Part shown: positions 44,623 to 53,800 of the stretch, piece after piece
Numbering within the stretch: position 1 is the stretch's first letter
Layout of the letters: every line of letters starts with the position of its first letter
Source: Bifidobacterium lemurum
GTDB lineage: Bacteria; Actinomycetota; Actinomycetes; Actinomycetales; Bifidobacteriaceae
Reading direction: 5' to 3'
NCBI RefSeq assembly: GCF_014898175.1
Contig: NZ_CP062948.1
Location: 1,984,001-2,048,000 of the forward strand
DNA: 64,000 bases
Position numbers and translations under genes: made by a program
The notes under the pieces: generated by a model
The model's input: the letters and a program-made list of their open reading frames with translations, nothing else
Databases searched by the model: none
Told to the model about the DNA's origin: nothing

Positions 44623-45990
44623 ATGAGCGAGCAGGATTTGTTCGGGGCGACGGACGCACCCGAGGATATGACGCGGCCGTTGGCGGTACGCATGCGCCCG
44701 ACCACCGTGGACGAGGTGGTCGGACAGCGCCATGTGCTGGGGGAGGGCTCGCCCCTGCGCCGCCTCGCCAACCCCGCCTCCAAGGGCAGCCTCACCGCGC
44801 CGAGCTCCATCATCATGTTCGGGCCTCCCGGCGTGGGCAAGACCACGCTCGCCACCATTGTGGCGCGCCAGTCCGGTCGAGTGTTCGAGGAGTTGTCCGC
44901 GGTGACCAGCGGCGTCAAGGACGTGCGCGACGTGCTGCAGCGCGCGCACGACCGGCTGGTGTCCAAAGGCGATGAGACCGTGCTGTTCATCGACGAGGTG
45001 CACCGCTTCTCCAAATCGCAGCAGGACGCGCTGCTGCCGGCGGTGGAGAACCGCGACGTGACCTTCATCGGCGCGACCACCGAAAACCCGAGCTTCTCCG
45101 TGATCAAACCGCTGCTTAGCCGATCCGTGGTGGTCAAACTCGAATCGCTCGAACCCGACCAGCTGTCCGAACTCGTGCGGCGCGCCCTGGAATCCGAACG
45201 GGGGCTTAAAGGCGAGGTCAAAGCCAGCGACGAGGCCATCGACGAGATTGTGCGCATGGCCGGCGGCGACGCGCGCAAAAGCCTGACCATCCTTGAGGCG
45301 GCGGCCGGCGCGGTGACCCATGACGAGGCGCGCAAGAAGGGCGCGCGCCGCCCCATCATCACCCCCGAAATCGTCGGCACCGTGATGGACGCGGCCACCG
45401 TGCGCTACGACAAAGACGGCGACGACCACTACGACGTGATCTCCGCGTTCATCAAATCCATGCGCGGCTCCGACCCCGACGCGGCCATCCACTATCTCGC
45501 CCGCATGATCCGGGCGGGGGAGGACCCGCGCTTCATCGCCCGGCGCATCATGATCGCAGCGGCCGAAGAGGTGGGCATGGCCGCCCCTCAGATCCTGCAG
45601 GTCACCGTGGCCGCCGCGCAGGCCGTGGCGCTGGTCGGCATGCCCGAGGCACGCATCATCCTCGCCGAGGCGACCATCGCCGTGGCCACAGCACCCAAAT
45701 CCAACGCCAGCTATATGGCCATCAACGAGGCGCTCGCCGACGTGGACGCCGGGCGTATCGGCCAAGTGCCGCTGCACCTGCGCAACGCGCCCACCGCGCT
45801 GATGAAGCAGTGGGGCAACCACGAGGGCTACCAGTACGCGCACGACGCGCCCGGCGCCGTGGCCCCCCAGCAGTACATGCCCGACGAGCTGCGCGGCCGC
45901 GAGTACTACCATCCCAACGACCGCGGCTACGAGCACGAGGTGGGGCCGCGACTGGAGAAGATCCGCGCCATCCTGCGCCAGGCCGGGTGA
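44623..45990 (+). CDS. rarA: Replication-associated recombination protein A (RarA/MgsA)
   Basis: A 455-residue AAA+ ATPase related to clamp-loader subunits; it acts at stalled replication forks. Its N-terminal LAVRMRPTTVDEVVGQRHV is typical. Walker A is GPPGVGKTTLATIV, Walker B LFIDEVHRFS, sensor 1 FIGATTENPSF, and the C-terminal tetramerisation domain shows DAAIHYLARMIRAGEDPRFIARRI. The ATG at 44623 is used rather than GTG at 44614 because the promoter -10 box overlaps the latter. An exact LexA box lies in the promoter. Confidence 0.95.
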   Translation: MSEQDLFGATDAPEDMTRPLAVRMRPTTVDEVVGQRHVLGEGSPLRRLANPASKGSLTAPSSIIMFGPPGVGKTTLATIVARQSGRVFEELSAVTSGVKDVRDVLQRAHDRLVSKGDETVLFIDEVHRFSKSQQDALLPAVENRDVTFIGATTENPSFSVIKPLLSRSVVVKLESLEPDQLSELVRRALESERGLKGEVKASDEAIDEIVRMAGGDARKSLTILEAAAGAVTHDEARKKGARRPIITPEIVGTVMDAATVRYDKDGDDHYDVISAFIKSMRGSDPDAAIHYLARMIRAGEDPRFIARRIMIAAAEEVGMAAPQILQVTVAAAQAVALVGMPEARIILAEATIAVATAPKSNASYMAINEALADVDAGRIGQVPLHLRNAPTALMKQWGNHEGYQYAHDAPGAVAPQQYMPDELRGREYYHPNDRGYEHEVGPRLEKIRAILRQAG

Positions 45991-46259
45991 CGGTCTCGCG
46001 TGGGATAGGTCTCTCCCGCTCGCGTTCCGCGGTGTTGTTGAGATGTCCTACCAGCTCGGCTAAAGTCTGTTGAGGTCTTGAGTGGGCACCACGTCCGGCC
46101 TCCCGCGATTCTTCCGCGGTCGTATGCGCATGGACGGTGATAACGGCGGCTCGACCGGTTGGCAAACCATATTTCCGTGAGAACACCGTGAACGCCGGAT
46201 AGGCGCGAGCGGCCGGCCATGCGCGGATACTCCCCGCGCGATGATGAGGAAGAGAGCGA

Positions 46260-47753
46260 ATGATGTCCAACGTGCCCATCCAAACCACAGATCGAACGAA
46301 CGGCGCGGTCGCGCCAACCGACGAGCGCATCCCGCTCAAGCTCATCGGCGCGATCGTCGCCGTGGGGTCGCTGGCCTTCATCGGCATCCTCACCGAAACG
46401 GTGATGACCGTGCTGTTCCCCGAACTCATGCGCGAGTTCGACGTGGACATGGCCACCGTGCAATGGATCACCACCATCTACCTGCTGGCCGTGGCCGCCA
46501 CGATGCCTGTCTCGTCGTTCCTCAAACGCCGATTCCCGTTGAAGGCCATCTTTCTGGCTGCTCTCGCCCTGGCTATCGTCGGCTCGCTGATCATGATCGT
46601 CGCCTCCGCGTTCCCCATGCTCATCGTGGCCCGCGTGATTCAAGGCATCGGCTCGGGTATCGCCACGCCGCTGATGATGAACATCATCCTCGAACAGTCG
46701 CCGCGCTCGAAAATCGGCCGACTGATGGGCGTCGGCTCGCTGGTGATCACCGTGGCCCCCGCCATCGGCCCGACCGTGGGTGGCGCGGTGACCAGCGTGC
46801 TGCCGTGGAGGGCGATTTTCGTGGCCGCAGTGCCGCTGATGCTGATCGCCATGGTCATCGGACTCAAATGCATCGAACAGAAGGCACCCACCGAAGCCGC
46901 CTATCTCGACCCGATCCAGCTGCTGAGCATCGTGCTCGCCCTGTGCGGACTGGTGCTCGCGCTCAACCAGGCCGGCGTGGCCGTGAGCGCCGCCATGGCC
47001 GGCACGCCCGCGACTCGCAGCGCCGTCATCGCCGTCGTCAGCCTCATCGTGGGATTGGGCTCGCTCGTGCTGTTCGCGCTCAGCTCGCGCAAGGCGTTCT
47101 CGCCGCTGCTGCGCTTGGGCATCCTGCGTGACCGCGTCGTGCTGCTGCATCTGGTGGAATATACGATTCTGCCGATCGTCTCCATCGGCTTCGGTTACGT
47201 GATCACCAACGTGGCGCAGCTCTCGCTGGGGACCAGCGCCTTCCTCGCCGGCTCGCTGGTGCTGCCCGGCGCGCTGGTCGGCGCGGTCTGCTCGCCGCTC
47301 GGCGGCTGGCTGTACGACCGTTTCGGCGCGGTGCGGCCGATCCTCATCCCGCTGGGCATCGCCATCCTCGGCCCGGCGCTGCTGCTGGTGTTCTCCATGC
47401 GGCTCACCCCGGCGATGCTCGCCGGCTTCTACTTCATCTTCGGATTCTTCTTCGCGCTCGGCAACCCCAATGTGATGACCAGCGCGTTGAGCTCCATTCC
47501 GCGACAGTTCGCCCCCGACGGCAACGCGATCTTCAACACCTGCCTGCAGTTCGGCGGCGCGGCCGGCACGGCGTTGTTCTCCACGATTCTGGCCGTGGCC
47601 CAAGCCGGGCATGGCGAGGAGGGGAGCGCCGAGTTCATGCACGCCACCGCGGTGGGCGGCATGTGGACCTTCGCGGTGATGGTGGTGATCTGCGTGGCAG
47701 GTTGGGCCTGTCTGGCCGCCGCGTTCCGCATCAGGTCGCATCGCGCGGCGTAA
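46260..47753 (+). CDS. MFS transporter, DHA2 (14-helix drug exporter) family
   Basis: A 497-residue polytopic membrane protein with 14 predicted helices. The DHA2 signature is present in the early loops: WITTIYLLAVAATMPVSSFL, the basic loop KRRFPLKAIF, and motif C ITVAPAIGPTVGGAV. These proteins export drugs or metabolites using proton motive force. No TetR regulator gene is next to it. Starts ATGATG; either Met is possible. It is solitary, with 269 bp of apparently empty sequence upstream and a small CCCCG/CGGGG hairpin just after the stop. Confidence 0.9.
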   Translation: MMSNVPIQTTDRTNGAVAPTDERIPLKLIGAIVAVGSLAFIGILTETVMTVLFPELMREFDVDMATVQWITTIYLLAVAATMPVSSFLKRRFPLKAIFLAALALAIVGSLIMIVASAFPMLIVARVIQGIGSGIATPLMMNIILEQSPRSKIGRLMGVGSLVITVAPAIGPTVGGAVTSVLPWRAIFVAAVPLMLIAMVIGLKCIEQKAPTEAAYLDPIQLLSIVLALCGLVLALNQAGVAVSAAMAGTPATRSAVIAVVSLIVGLGSLVLFALSSRKAFSPLLRLGILRDRVVLLHLVEYTILPIVSIGFGYVITNVAQLSLGTSAFLAGSLVLPGALVGAVCSPLGGWLYDRFGAVRPILIPLGIAILGPALLLVFSMRLTPAMLAGFYFIFGFFFALGNPNVMTSALSSIPRQFAPDGNAIFNTCLQFGGAAGTALFSTILAVAQAGHGEEGSAEFMHATAVGGMWTFAVMVVICVAGWACLAAAFRIRSHRAA

Positions 47754-47950
47754 ACCCCGTTTCGCGGGGCGTGTGCCTTTACCCAAGCGGGACTCACTAA
47801 TCATGATCGACAGTCGTCGGTAGCCGTATCGCGGGCGTGTGCCTTGCCCGGGCGGGACTTGTCGCGTCATGCGGCGGCCATGCGTTCGTGGGGCCTATCC
47901 GATCTCTTGACCGACGTGCCATAAGCATGTCATCGGCAGAACATAATGAA

Positions 47951-47999
47951 CGGGGTGCGATCCCCCTCTCACTCGTGAGGGAGGAACGCACCCCGTTTC
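47951..47999 (-). terminator. Terminator of the TM2-domain gene
   Basis: CGGGGTGCG pairs with CGCACCCCG; an inner TCTCAC / GTGAG hairpin extends the structure. It lies between convergent genes and probably serves the minus-strand gene. The rest of 47754-48028 holds a short repeated GTGTGCCTT / GCGGGACT pattern and no gene. Confidence 0.7.
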
Positions 48000-48028
48000 G
48001 CGTCCGTATCCGACTGCTTCGCGTCGGG

Positions 48029-48649
48029 TCAGTCGGCGAGTTCCCTGCCGTTGGCGTCTTGGTGCCACGGACTGCCGGGCTGGCTGCACAGGATGAGAAT
48101 CGCCTCGACCAGCGCCCAGATGCCCGAGACGAGCGGTCCGACGATGACGATCCAGCCGACCAGCGTCAGCAGCAGCTGCGCGACCGCCTTGCCGGTGTTG
48201 CCCAGATAGAAGTTGTGCACGCCCAGCGATCCCAGGAAGATGCCGAGCAGACCGGCGGCCAGCTTCGACCTGCCGCCATAGACGGGCATATACGGCTGGC
48301 CGTAGGGTTGCCCGTACGGCTGCTGGCCATACGGTTGGCCGGTGTACTGGGTGTACGGCTGCTGGCCGTAGGACTGGCCGGTGTACTGGGTGTAGGACTG
48401 CTGCCCGTACGGCTGCTGTTGCTGGGCGTACCCCTGCTGCTGGTCGTAGTCCTGCGGCTGTTCGTACTGCGGCTGCGTATAGCCCTGGGTCGGCTGCTCG
48501 TATTGCGGCTGGCTGGTGCCGCCCTGCGGCGCGTAGGAATTCTGCGTCGACGCGTAGGAATCGGCCTGTCCGTAGCCGGTCTGCTGCGCGCCATAGCCCG
48601 CGTTCTGCTCGTTGTCGGGCTGGGGGACCTGCTGTTGATAGTCGGTCAT
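48029..48649 (-). CDS. TM2-domain protein with Gln/Tyr-rich N-terminus
   Basis: A 206-residue protein. Residues 1-125 are low complexity with YGQQ-, YTQY- and QPYG-type repeats, probably disordered. The C-terminal TM2 domain has two helices linked by a short turn (LAAGLLGIFLGSLGVHNFYL, then LVGWIVIVGPLVSGIWALVE). The G-x-H-x-F-Y-L motif is the family hallmark. Role unknown. The start MTDYQQQV follows a good AAAGGAGAGG site. Confidence 0.9.
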   Translation of the reverse strand: MTDYQQQVPQPDNEQNAGYGAQQTGYGQADSYASTQNSYAPQGGTSQPQYEQPTQGYTQPQYEQPQDYDQQQGYAQQQQPYGQQSYTQYTGQSYGQQPYTQYTGQPYGQQPYGQPYGQPYMPVYGGRSKLAAGLLGIFLGSLGVHNFYLGNTGKAVAQLLLTLVGWIVIVGPLVSGIWALVEAILILCSQPGSPWHQDANGRELAD

Positions 48650-48750
48650 GGCCTCTCCTTTACTCGATGATGCCGGGACGCTGTCGTCGGGCGTTATGCT
48701 CCATCCTCTCACGAGGAGGGGCGCTTATGGGCGCGGATGTAGCCGCGCGT

Positions 48751-49056
48751 CTACTCGCGCACCAAGCGGATATGCTCCACATCGTCTCGATGCGAGCGGC
48801 GGAAGAGCACGAAGCGGTTGCCGATGGTCTGCACGACCTCCGCGCCGAGCCGCTCGGCGAGATCCGCGGCCGCCTCCTTGGCGGTCAGCTCGGAACCGTT
48901 CTGCACGGCGCATTTGATGAGCTCGCGGCGTTCGATCAGATCGTCGGCCTGGTCCACGGCCGCGTCGGTCAAATCGTTCTTGCCCACGTGGAACACGGGA
49001 TTGAGCTGGTTCGCGAGCGCGCGCAGCTGCTTGGTCTGCTTTTTGGTCAATGCCAT
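48751..49056 (-). CDS. YhbY/CRS1-type RNA-binding protein
   Basis: A 101-residue CRM-domain protein. It carries LTKKQTKQLRALANQLNPVF at the N-terminus, the GxxG-like loop HVGKNDLTDA, and a conserved C-terminal IGNRFVLFRRS. Such proteins associate with ribosomal precursor particles. The ATG at 49056 is preferred to the upstream Met at 49065 because the canonical N-terminus starts there. A divergent riboswitch unit begins about 100 bp away. Confidence 0.9.
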   Translation of the reverse strand: MALTKKQTKQLRALANQLNPVFHVGKNDLTDAAVDQADDLIERRELIKCAVQNGSELTAKEAAADLAERLGAEVVQTIGNRFVLFRRSHRDDVEHIRLVRE

Positions 49057-49159
49057 ATGAATCAAGTCCTGACTTGTGGTGTGCGTTGGCTGATGGAATG
49101 TCTGACCTCAGCTTAGCCGCACCCCATCCTCGGGCTTGTCGAGCGCGGGTTTTAGTTTG

Positions 49160-49316
49160 GAGGGGCAAGTTTCAGGGAAGGTGCGATTCCTTACTGGCGG
49201 TGACCCGCGTTCCTCGCTTCCATAATGGCGAACGCGGCAGCCCGCGACCCGCGCAAGCGGCTGATCCGGTGGGATTCCGGGGCCAACGGTTACAGTCCGG
49301 ATGGAAGAAACGAGGG
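49160..49316 (+). ncRNA. FMN riboswitch (RFN element)
   Basis: Conserved RFN blocks occur in order: GGTGCGATTCCTTACTGGCG (5' half), GTGACCCGCG with its partner CAGCCCGCGA, TGATCCGGTGGGATTCCGG, GGCCAACGGTTACAGTCCG, and the closing GGATGGAAGAAACG. It lies directly upstream of the RibU gene, whose start codon follows within 10 nt of the 3' end. FMN binding is expected to switch off expression. Confidence 0.95.
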
Positions 49317-49321
49317 CTCAG

Positions 49322-49945
49322 ATGAGCGTATCTTCGCATAACCATATGCATGCCACCACCAGCGAATCCAACGCGCACGAGGACGCGCGGCATAACGCGC
49401 ATTCGACGGGCGTGGCCGATTCGGGGCGCTGGTCCACCAAACGCATCGCCATGTACGCGCTGTTCGTGGCGTTGGCGATGGTGACGAGCTTCATCGAATT
49501 TCCTTTGATCCCCGGCGTGCAGTGGCTCAAATACGATCCCAGCGGCATCGTGTGTCTGGTGGCCGGCTTCGCGTTCGGCCCCTCGGCGGCCGCAATCGTC
49601 AGCGTGCTGGGCTTCCTGCCGCATGTGTTCACGAATCCGTGGGGCACGCTGATGGCGGTGCTGGTGGCGTTGTGCCTGTCGGTGCCGGCCGCTCTGGTCT
49701 ACCGCGGCAAGCGCACGCGTTCGCGCGCCCTGGTTGGCATCCTCGTCGGCGCGGTGTGCGCGCTGGCGGCCGCGCTGGTGGGCAATCTGCTGATCACGCC
49801 GATCTACGCGCATATGACCATGGCACAGGTGGCGGCGATGATCGTGCCGATTCTGCTGCCGTTCAACCTCGTCAAATTCGCCATCCACGCCGTCGTGACC
49901 TTCCTGGTCTACAAGCCGGTGTCGAATCTGCTGGACCGGGCATGA
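49322..49945 (+). CDS. ribU: Riboflavin ECF transporter S component (RibU)
   Basis: A 207-residue membrane protein. A His/Ser-rich N-terminus of about 40 residues precedes six predicted helices. The A-x-x-x-A-type interaction region (IAMYALFVALAMVTSFIEFP) and the PFNLVKFAIHAVVTFLVY C-terminal helix match RibU. It binds riboflavin and docks with the ECF module encoded by the next gene. FMN-riboswitch control supports the substrate. The GAGGGC ribosome site is inside the riboswitch 3' end. Its stop codon overlaps the next start as ATGA. Confidence 0.93.
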   Translation: MSVSSHNHMHATTSESNAHEDARHNAHSTGVADSGRWSTKRIAMYALFVALAMVTSFIEFPLIPGVQWLKYDPSGIVCLVAGFAFGPSAAAIVSVLGFLPHVFTNPWGTLMAVLVALCLSVPAALVYRGKRTRSRALVGILVGAVCALAAALVGNLLITPIYAHMTMAQVAAMIVPILLPFNLVKFAIHAVVTFLVYKPVSNLLDRA

Positions 49946-52527
49946 GTTCGCCTTCCGCCAACGGGACCGCCGCCGACGGCGCACCGGATTCGCCCGGCAC
50001 TGCCGAGCGGGCCATCGCGCGGTTGGAACACGTCCGCTTCAGCTATGACGCGGGCGCGACCTGGGCGTTGGACGACGTGTCGTTGGACATCGCCCCGGGC
50101 GAATACGTGTGCCTGACCGGAGCGAACGGTTCGGGCAAATCCACGCTGGCGCGTCTGCTGTGCGCGTTGAGCGCGCCCGACGGCGGCGTCGTGACCCTGT
50201 TGGGCAGGCGCGTGTTCGACGGGCGTGGCGCGCACGCCGACGACTATCGGATGGCGCGGCGCGGCATCGGAGCGGTGTTCCAGAATCCCGAGGACCAGAT
50301 CGTCACCACCATCGTCGAGGACGACGTGGCCTTCGGGCCGGAGAATCTGGCCGCGCCGCGAAACGACATCGGCTCTCGCATCGCCGACGCGTTGCGCGCG
50401 GTGGACCTCGCCGACATGCGCGCGGCCGACCCCACGCGCATGAGCGGCGGGCAACAGCAGCGCGTCGCCATCGCCGGCATGCTCGCCATGCGTCCGCGCA
50501 TGCTCGTGCTCGATGAGCCGACCGCCATGCTCGACCCCGAAGCGCGGGCGGAACTGCTTGCGGTGCTCGACACGTTGCACGCGCGGGGCACGACCATCGT
50601 GCATGTCACGCATCACGCCGACGAGACGGCGCGCGCCTCCCGCATCATCCGGCTGGAGGGCGGCCGCGTCGCCGACGACGGCCGGACGGACGCGACGGAT
50701 GCCGTGCCGACGATCTGCGATGCCTCCGCAGACGCGGCCGACGATACCGCGGAAATGGCGGCCGGCGGCTACGGCGATGCGGCGGACGGCCGTGCCGAAT
50801 CCTCATCGCGTATGGGGACGGACCCCGACGCGGAAACGGACGAATCGGACCAGACGCGGCGCAATCCGCGGACCGAAACCCATCGGCCACCGTCGGATGC
50901 ATCCCGACCAGCCGACGAGACGCGTCCGGATTCCGATACCGGGCCGGCCGTCACGGTGGACCACGTGAGCTTCTCCTTTTCCGGTGCCGAGAGCCCGGCG
51001 CTCGACGACGTGTCGTTCGACGTGCGTCGGGGCGAGGTCCTGGCCATCATGGGACGCAACGGCTCCGGCAAATCCACGCTGGCCCGTCTGCTGTGCGCGT
51101 TGGAGACCCCAAGCCGTGGCGATATCACGGTCGGGGGAGTGAAGGTCGCCACGGGGCGAGCGTCGGGCGCATCGAAACGCGCGCCGCGCAAAGCCTTGCG
51201 CGAGCTGCGTCGGCAGGTCGGCTACGTGATGCAGCATCCCGAACGACAGCTGTTCGCCGAAACGGTCGCCGACGACGTGGCCTACGGTCCGCGCAACCAG
51301 GGATTATCCGAACGCGAGGTCGACGACCGGGTGGCGTGGGCGTTGTCGATGCTCGGCATCGCCCATCTTGCCGACCGCGACCCGTTCAGCCTGTCCGGCG
51401 GACAGCAGCGCCTGGCCGCGGTCGCCGGCGTGATCGCCTGCCTCCCGCGCGTGCTGGTGCTCGACGAGCCGACCGCCAGCCTGGATGAACGGGCGAGCGC
51501 CGCGATCCGCCGGCTGGTGCGCGAGCTGCAAACCCAAGGCGTGACGGTGCTGATCGTCACCCATAACGCACATGAGGCGCGCGAACTCGCCGACCGCGTG
51601 CTGGTTATGCGGCACGGGCGGGTGGCGTCGCTGCTGGCGGTGGAAGATGCCTTCTCGGACGGTGGCGCGCTGAATGACGAAGGTGCGCGGACCGATGACA
51701 CAAACGAATCAGACGAAATCCACGCCGGCTCCGACCGCGCGACGAAGCGGCCTTCTCGCGCGCCGCTGGCCCAAGTGGACCCGCGCGTGAAGATGGTCGC
51801 GTTTCTGGCGATGATGTTCACCGCCTTCGCCATCGCCACGCCGGCGCAACTGGCGCTGTGCGCGGCGATGGCGGCCGGGCTGATCGCCGCGGCGCGTCTG
51901 CGTCCGCTGCGGCTGCTCGCCTCGGTGCGCGCCTTCCTCGCGCTGTTCGTGGTGATGGGGCTGCTGAACGTGTTCTTCGTGCGCGGCGGCACGCCGATCG
52001 CCCAATTCGGCCCGATCACGATCACCGACGAGGGCGTGGGCATCGCCGTGCTGTACGCGTGCCGTTTCGCGCTGGTCATCGTCATGGGCGCGATCTTTCT
52101 GGAAACCACCACCCCCACGCGAATGACCGACGCGTTCGCGTCGCTGCTGAGCCCATTGCGCAGGCTCGGCGTGCACACGCAGGAACTGTCGCTGGTGCTG
52201 AGCCTCGCCCTGCGGTTCATCCCCACACTCATGCAGGAGACCATGGCCGTCATCGACGCGCAGTCGGCGCGCGGCGGCGGAGTGGAAACCGGCACGCCGA
52301 CGCGGCGGATCAGGGCGTTGGCCGCCATCATCGTGCCGGTGTTCGCCGGAACCCTGCGGCATGCCGGCAATCTCGGCCTTGCGTTGGACGCGCGCTGTTA
52401 TGAGGAGGGGATCCGCCGCACGCAATGGCATGCGATGCGCGTCTCCTCACGCGACGTCGTGTTCGCCGCGCTCGCCGTGGCCTACATCGCGGCATTGCTG
52501 GCGATTCCCGCGTTCCTCGTGTGGTGA
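49942..52527 (+). CDS. Fused energy-coupling-factor transporter: EcfA1-EcfA2-EcfT in one protein
   Basis: An 862-residue fusion. ATPase 1 (about 25-235): Walker A TGANGSGKST, signature [13 protein letters not shown], Walker B MLVLDEPTAMLDPE. A charged, low-complexity linker spans about 236-330. ATPase 2 (about 332-565): Walker A MGRNGSGKST, signature LSGGQQRLAAVAG, Walker B VLVLDEPTASLDE. EcfT domain (about 606-862) has five to six helices and the two coupling motifs DAQSARGGG and LALDARCYE. These are normally three proteins. It starts at the ATGA overlap with ribU, so the pair forms a complete riboflavin importer, though the module could also serve other S components. Confidence 0.93.
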   Translation: MSSPSANGTAADGAPDSPGTAERAIARLEHVRFSYDAGATWALDDVSLDIAPGEYVCLTGANGSGKSTLARLLCALSAPDGGVVTLLGRRVFDGRGAHADDYRMARRGIGAVFQNPEDQIVTTIVEDDVAFGPENLAAPRNDIGSRIADALRAVDLADMRAADPTRMSGGQQQRVAIAGMLAMRPRMLVLDEPTAMLDPEARAELLAVLDTLHARGTTIVHVTHHADETARASRIIRLEGGRVADDGRTDATDAVPTICDASADAADDTAEMAAGGYGDAADGRAESSSRMGTDPDAETDESDQTRRNPRTETHRPPSDASRPADETRPDSDTGPAVTVDHVSFSFSGAESPALDDVSFDVRRGEVLAIMGRNGSGKSTLARLLCALETPSRGDITVGGVKVATGRASGASKRAPRKALRELRRQVGYVMQHPERQLFAETVADDVAYGPRNQGLSEREVDDRVAWALSMLGIAHLADRDPFSLSGGQQRLAAVAGVIACLPRVLVLDEPTASLDERASAAIRRLVRELQTQGVTVLIVTHNAHEARELADRVLVMRHGRVASLLAVEDAFSDGGALNDEGARTDDTNESDEIHAGSDRATKRPSRAPLAQVDPRVKMVAFLAMMFTAFAIATPAQLALCAAMAAGLIAAARLRPLRLLASVRAFLALFVVMGLLNVFFVRGGTPIAQFGPITITDEGVGIAVLYACRFALVIVMGAIFLETTTPTRMTDAFASLLSPLRRLGVHTQELSLVLSLALRFIPTLMQETMAVIDAQSARGGGVETGTPTRRIRALAAIIVPVFAGTLRHAGNLGLALDARCYEEGIRRTQWHAMRVSSRDVVFAALAVAYIAALLAIPAFLVW

Positions 52528-52593
52528 CGTGATGAAATGGTCCCGCTCCAGCCTGTCGGGTTCGGCGATTCCCGCGTTCCCTGTGCGGTGACG
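52500..52593 (+). repeat. Short duplication of the 3' end of the ECF fusion gene
   Basis: 30 bp covering the last codons and stop (52500-52529) recur at 52564-52593 with three mismatches. The second copy would encode a look-alike end (AIPAFPVR) but has no start codon of its own. Confidence 0.8.
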
Positions 52594-52672
52594 GGCCCGC
52601 GTCCGGGTCTGCGTCCGGGTCTCAGTCTCTGCGGGTTGCCGTTCGCCCATGGTGGATGCAACAATGGAGGGC

Positions 52673-53680
52673 ATGACTCAAGCCAAGAAGACCATCGACA
52701 AGCTTGCCCTCATCGTCACCACGTATAAGCGCCAGCAGCTGCTCGGCACCCTGTTCGACTCGATTCTGGAGTTGGAGCAGGCTCCGTGGCGCGTCGTCAT
52801 CGTCGACAACGAGCAATCCGATGAGACGGCCGCCATGGTGGCCGGGTTCTCGGATAAGGTCACCTCCCAGTGGGGCGCCACTGTGGCCGATAGAAGCGGC
52901 AACGAATCCCGTGTGGTGTACGCGCCGCAGAAGGAGAATCTCGGTGGCGCGGGCGGCTTCTCCGCCGGTGTGAAGAAAGCCTACGAGCTTGGGGCCGAAT
53001 GGTTCTGGGTGATGGACGACGACGTGGCCGTGCTGCCTGGCGCCATCGCCAAACTCGCTAAATGGACCGACCGCCACGAAGTGATCCAAGGATCGCGCTT
53101 CGACTACGACGGCGGCCCGTTCTACTGGCAGTACGACTTCATCGTGCCGTTGGGCATCCCCAACCCGATCGCGCCGGCCGCGTTCGGCAACGCGGGCTAC
53201 CGTGTGATGAACACGCTGTGCTTCGAAGGCGGCCTGTTCAGCCGTCGCGTGGTCAAGGAGATCGGCCTGCCCGATCCGCGCTTCTTCATCTACTGGGACG
53301 ATACGATCTACGGCTACCGCGCCAGCAAGGTCACCAATCCGATCGTCGTGCCGGACGTGATCCTGCGCCGCACCCGCGAGATCGGCAACTGGGATATCGC
53401 CGGCGTGCGCCAGCTCAACTCCACCTCCGACATGAACCGCTACCACATCATGCGCAACCGCGGCTATATGGCCCGCTATTTCATGGAACACGGCGACTTC
53501 CACCCCTTCCTGTTCGGTGTGGGCACGCTCGCCACCGCCGCCAAGGAGCTGATCCGGCTGGTGATGGTGGATCGCGAGCATGTGCGCACCGGCGTGGTGA
53601 AGATCGCGCAGGGATGGTGGGATTCGCGCAAGCTGCTGCATGATCCGTCGTGGAAGCCGATGGCGCCGTTGAAGGACTGA
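52673..53680 (+). CDS. Family 2 glycosyltransferase (GlfT-like)
   Basis: A 335-residue GT-A enzyme. The nucleotide-binding start is LALIVTTYKRQQLLGTLFDS, the donor site NLGGAGGFSAG, and the D-x-D-type metal motif WFWVMDDDVAV. The acceptor-side element FFIYWDDTIYGYR supplies a probable catalytic Asp. This set is shared with galactofuranosyl/rhamnosyl transferases such as GlfT1. It likely adds sugars to a cell-envelope polysaccharide. Three in-frame Met codons compete (52649, 52664, 52673); the last follows a GGAGG and starts the conserved domain. Confidence 0.85.
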   Translation: MTQAKKTIDKLALIVTTYKRQQLLGTLFDSILELEQAPWRVVIVDNEQSDETAAMVAGFSDKVTSQWGATVADRSGNESRVVYAPQKENLGGAGGFSAGVKKAYELGAEWFWVMDDDVAVLPGAIAKLAKWTDRHEVIQGSRFDYDGGPFYWQYDFIVPLGIPNPIAPAAFGNAGYRVMNTLCFEGGLFSRRVVKEIGLPDPRFFIYWDDTIYGYRASKVTNPIVVPDVILRRTREIGNWDIAGVRQLNSTSDMNRYHIMRNRGYMARYFMEHGDFHPFLFGVGTLATAAKELIRLVMVDREHVRTGVVKIAQGWWDSRKLLHDPSWKPMAPLKD

Positions 53681-53699
53681 GCGGCTGTTCTGCTGGCGG

Positions 53700-53800
53700 G
53701 CCGATCGGCTGGCTGACCGGCTGATCGACCGGCTGGCTGATCGACGAATCGGCTGGCTGACCGACGAATCGACCGGGCAGTCGATCAGTTGGCTAGCCGT
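53700..53800. repeat. Degenerate 20-bp tandem repeats; otherwise empty 460-bp gap
   Basis: CGGCTGGCTGATCGACGAAT (53730-53749) is repeated with one change at 53750-53769 and degenerates on both sides. The gap from 53681 to 54142 contains these and, near its end, a TAGAAT box (54093) that may be the ppgK promoter. No gene seen. Confidence 0.65.
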
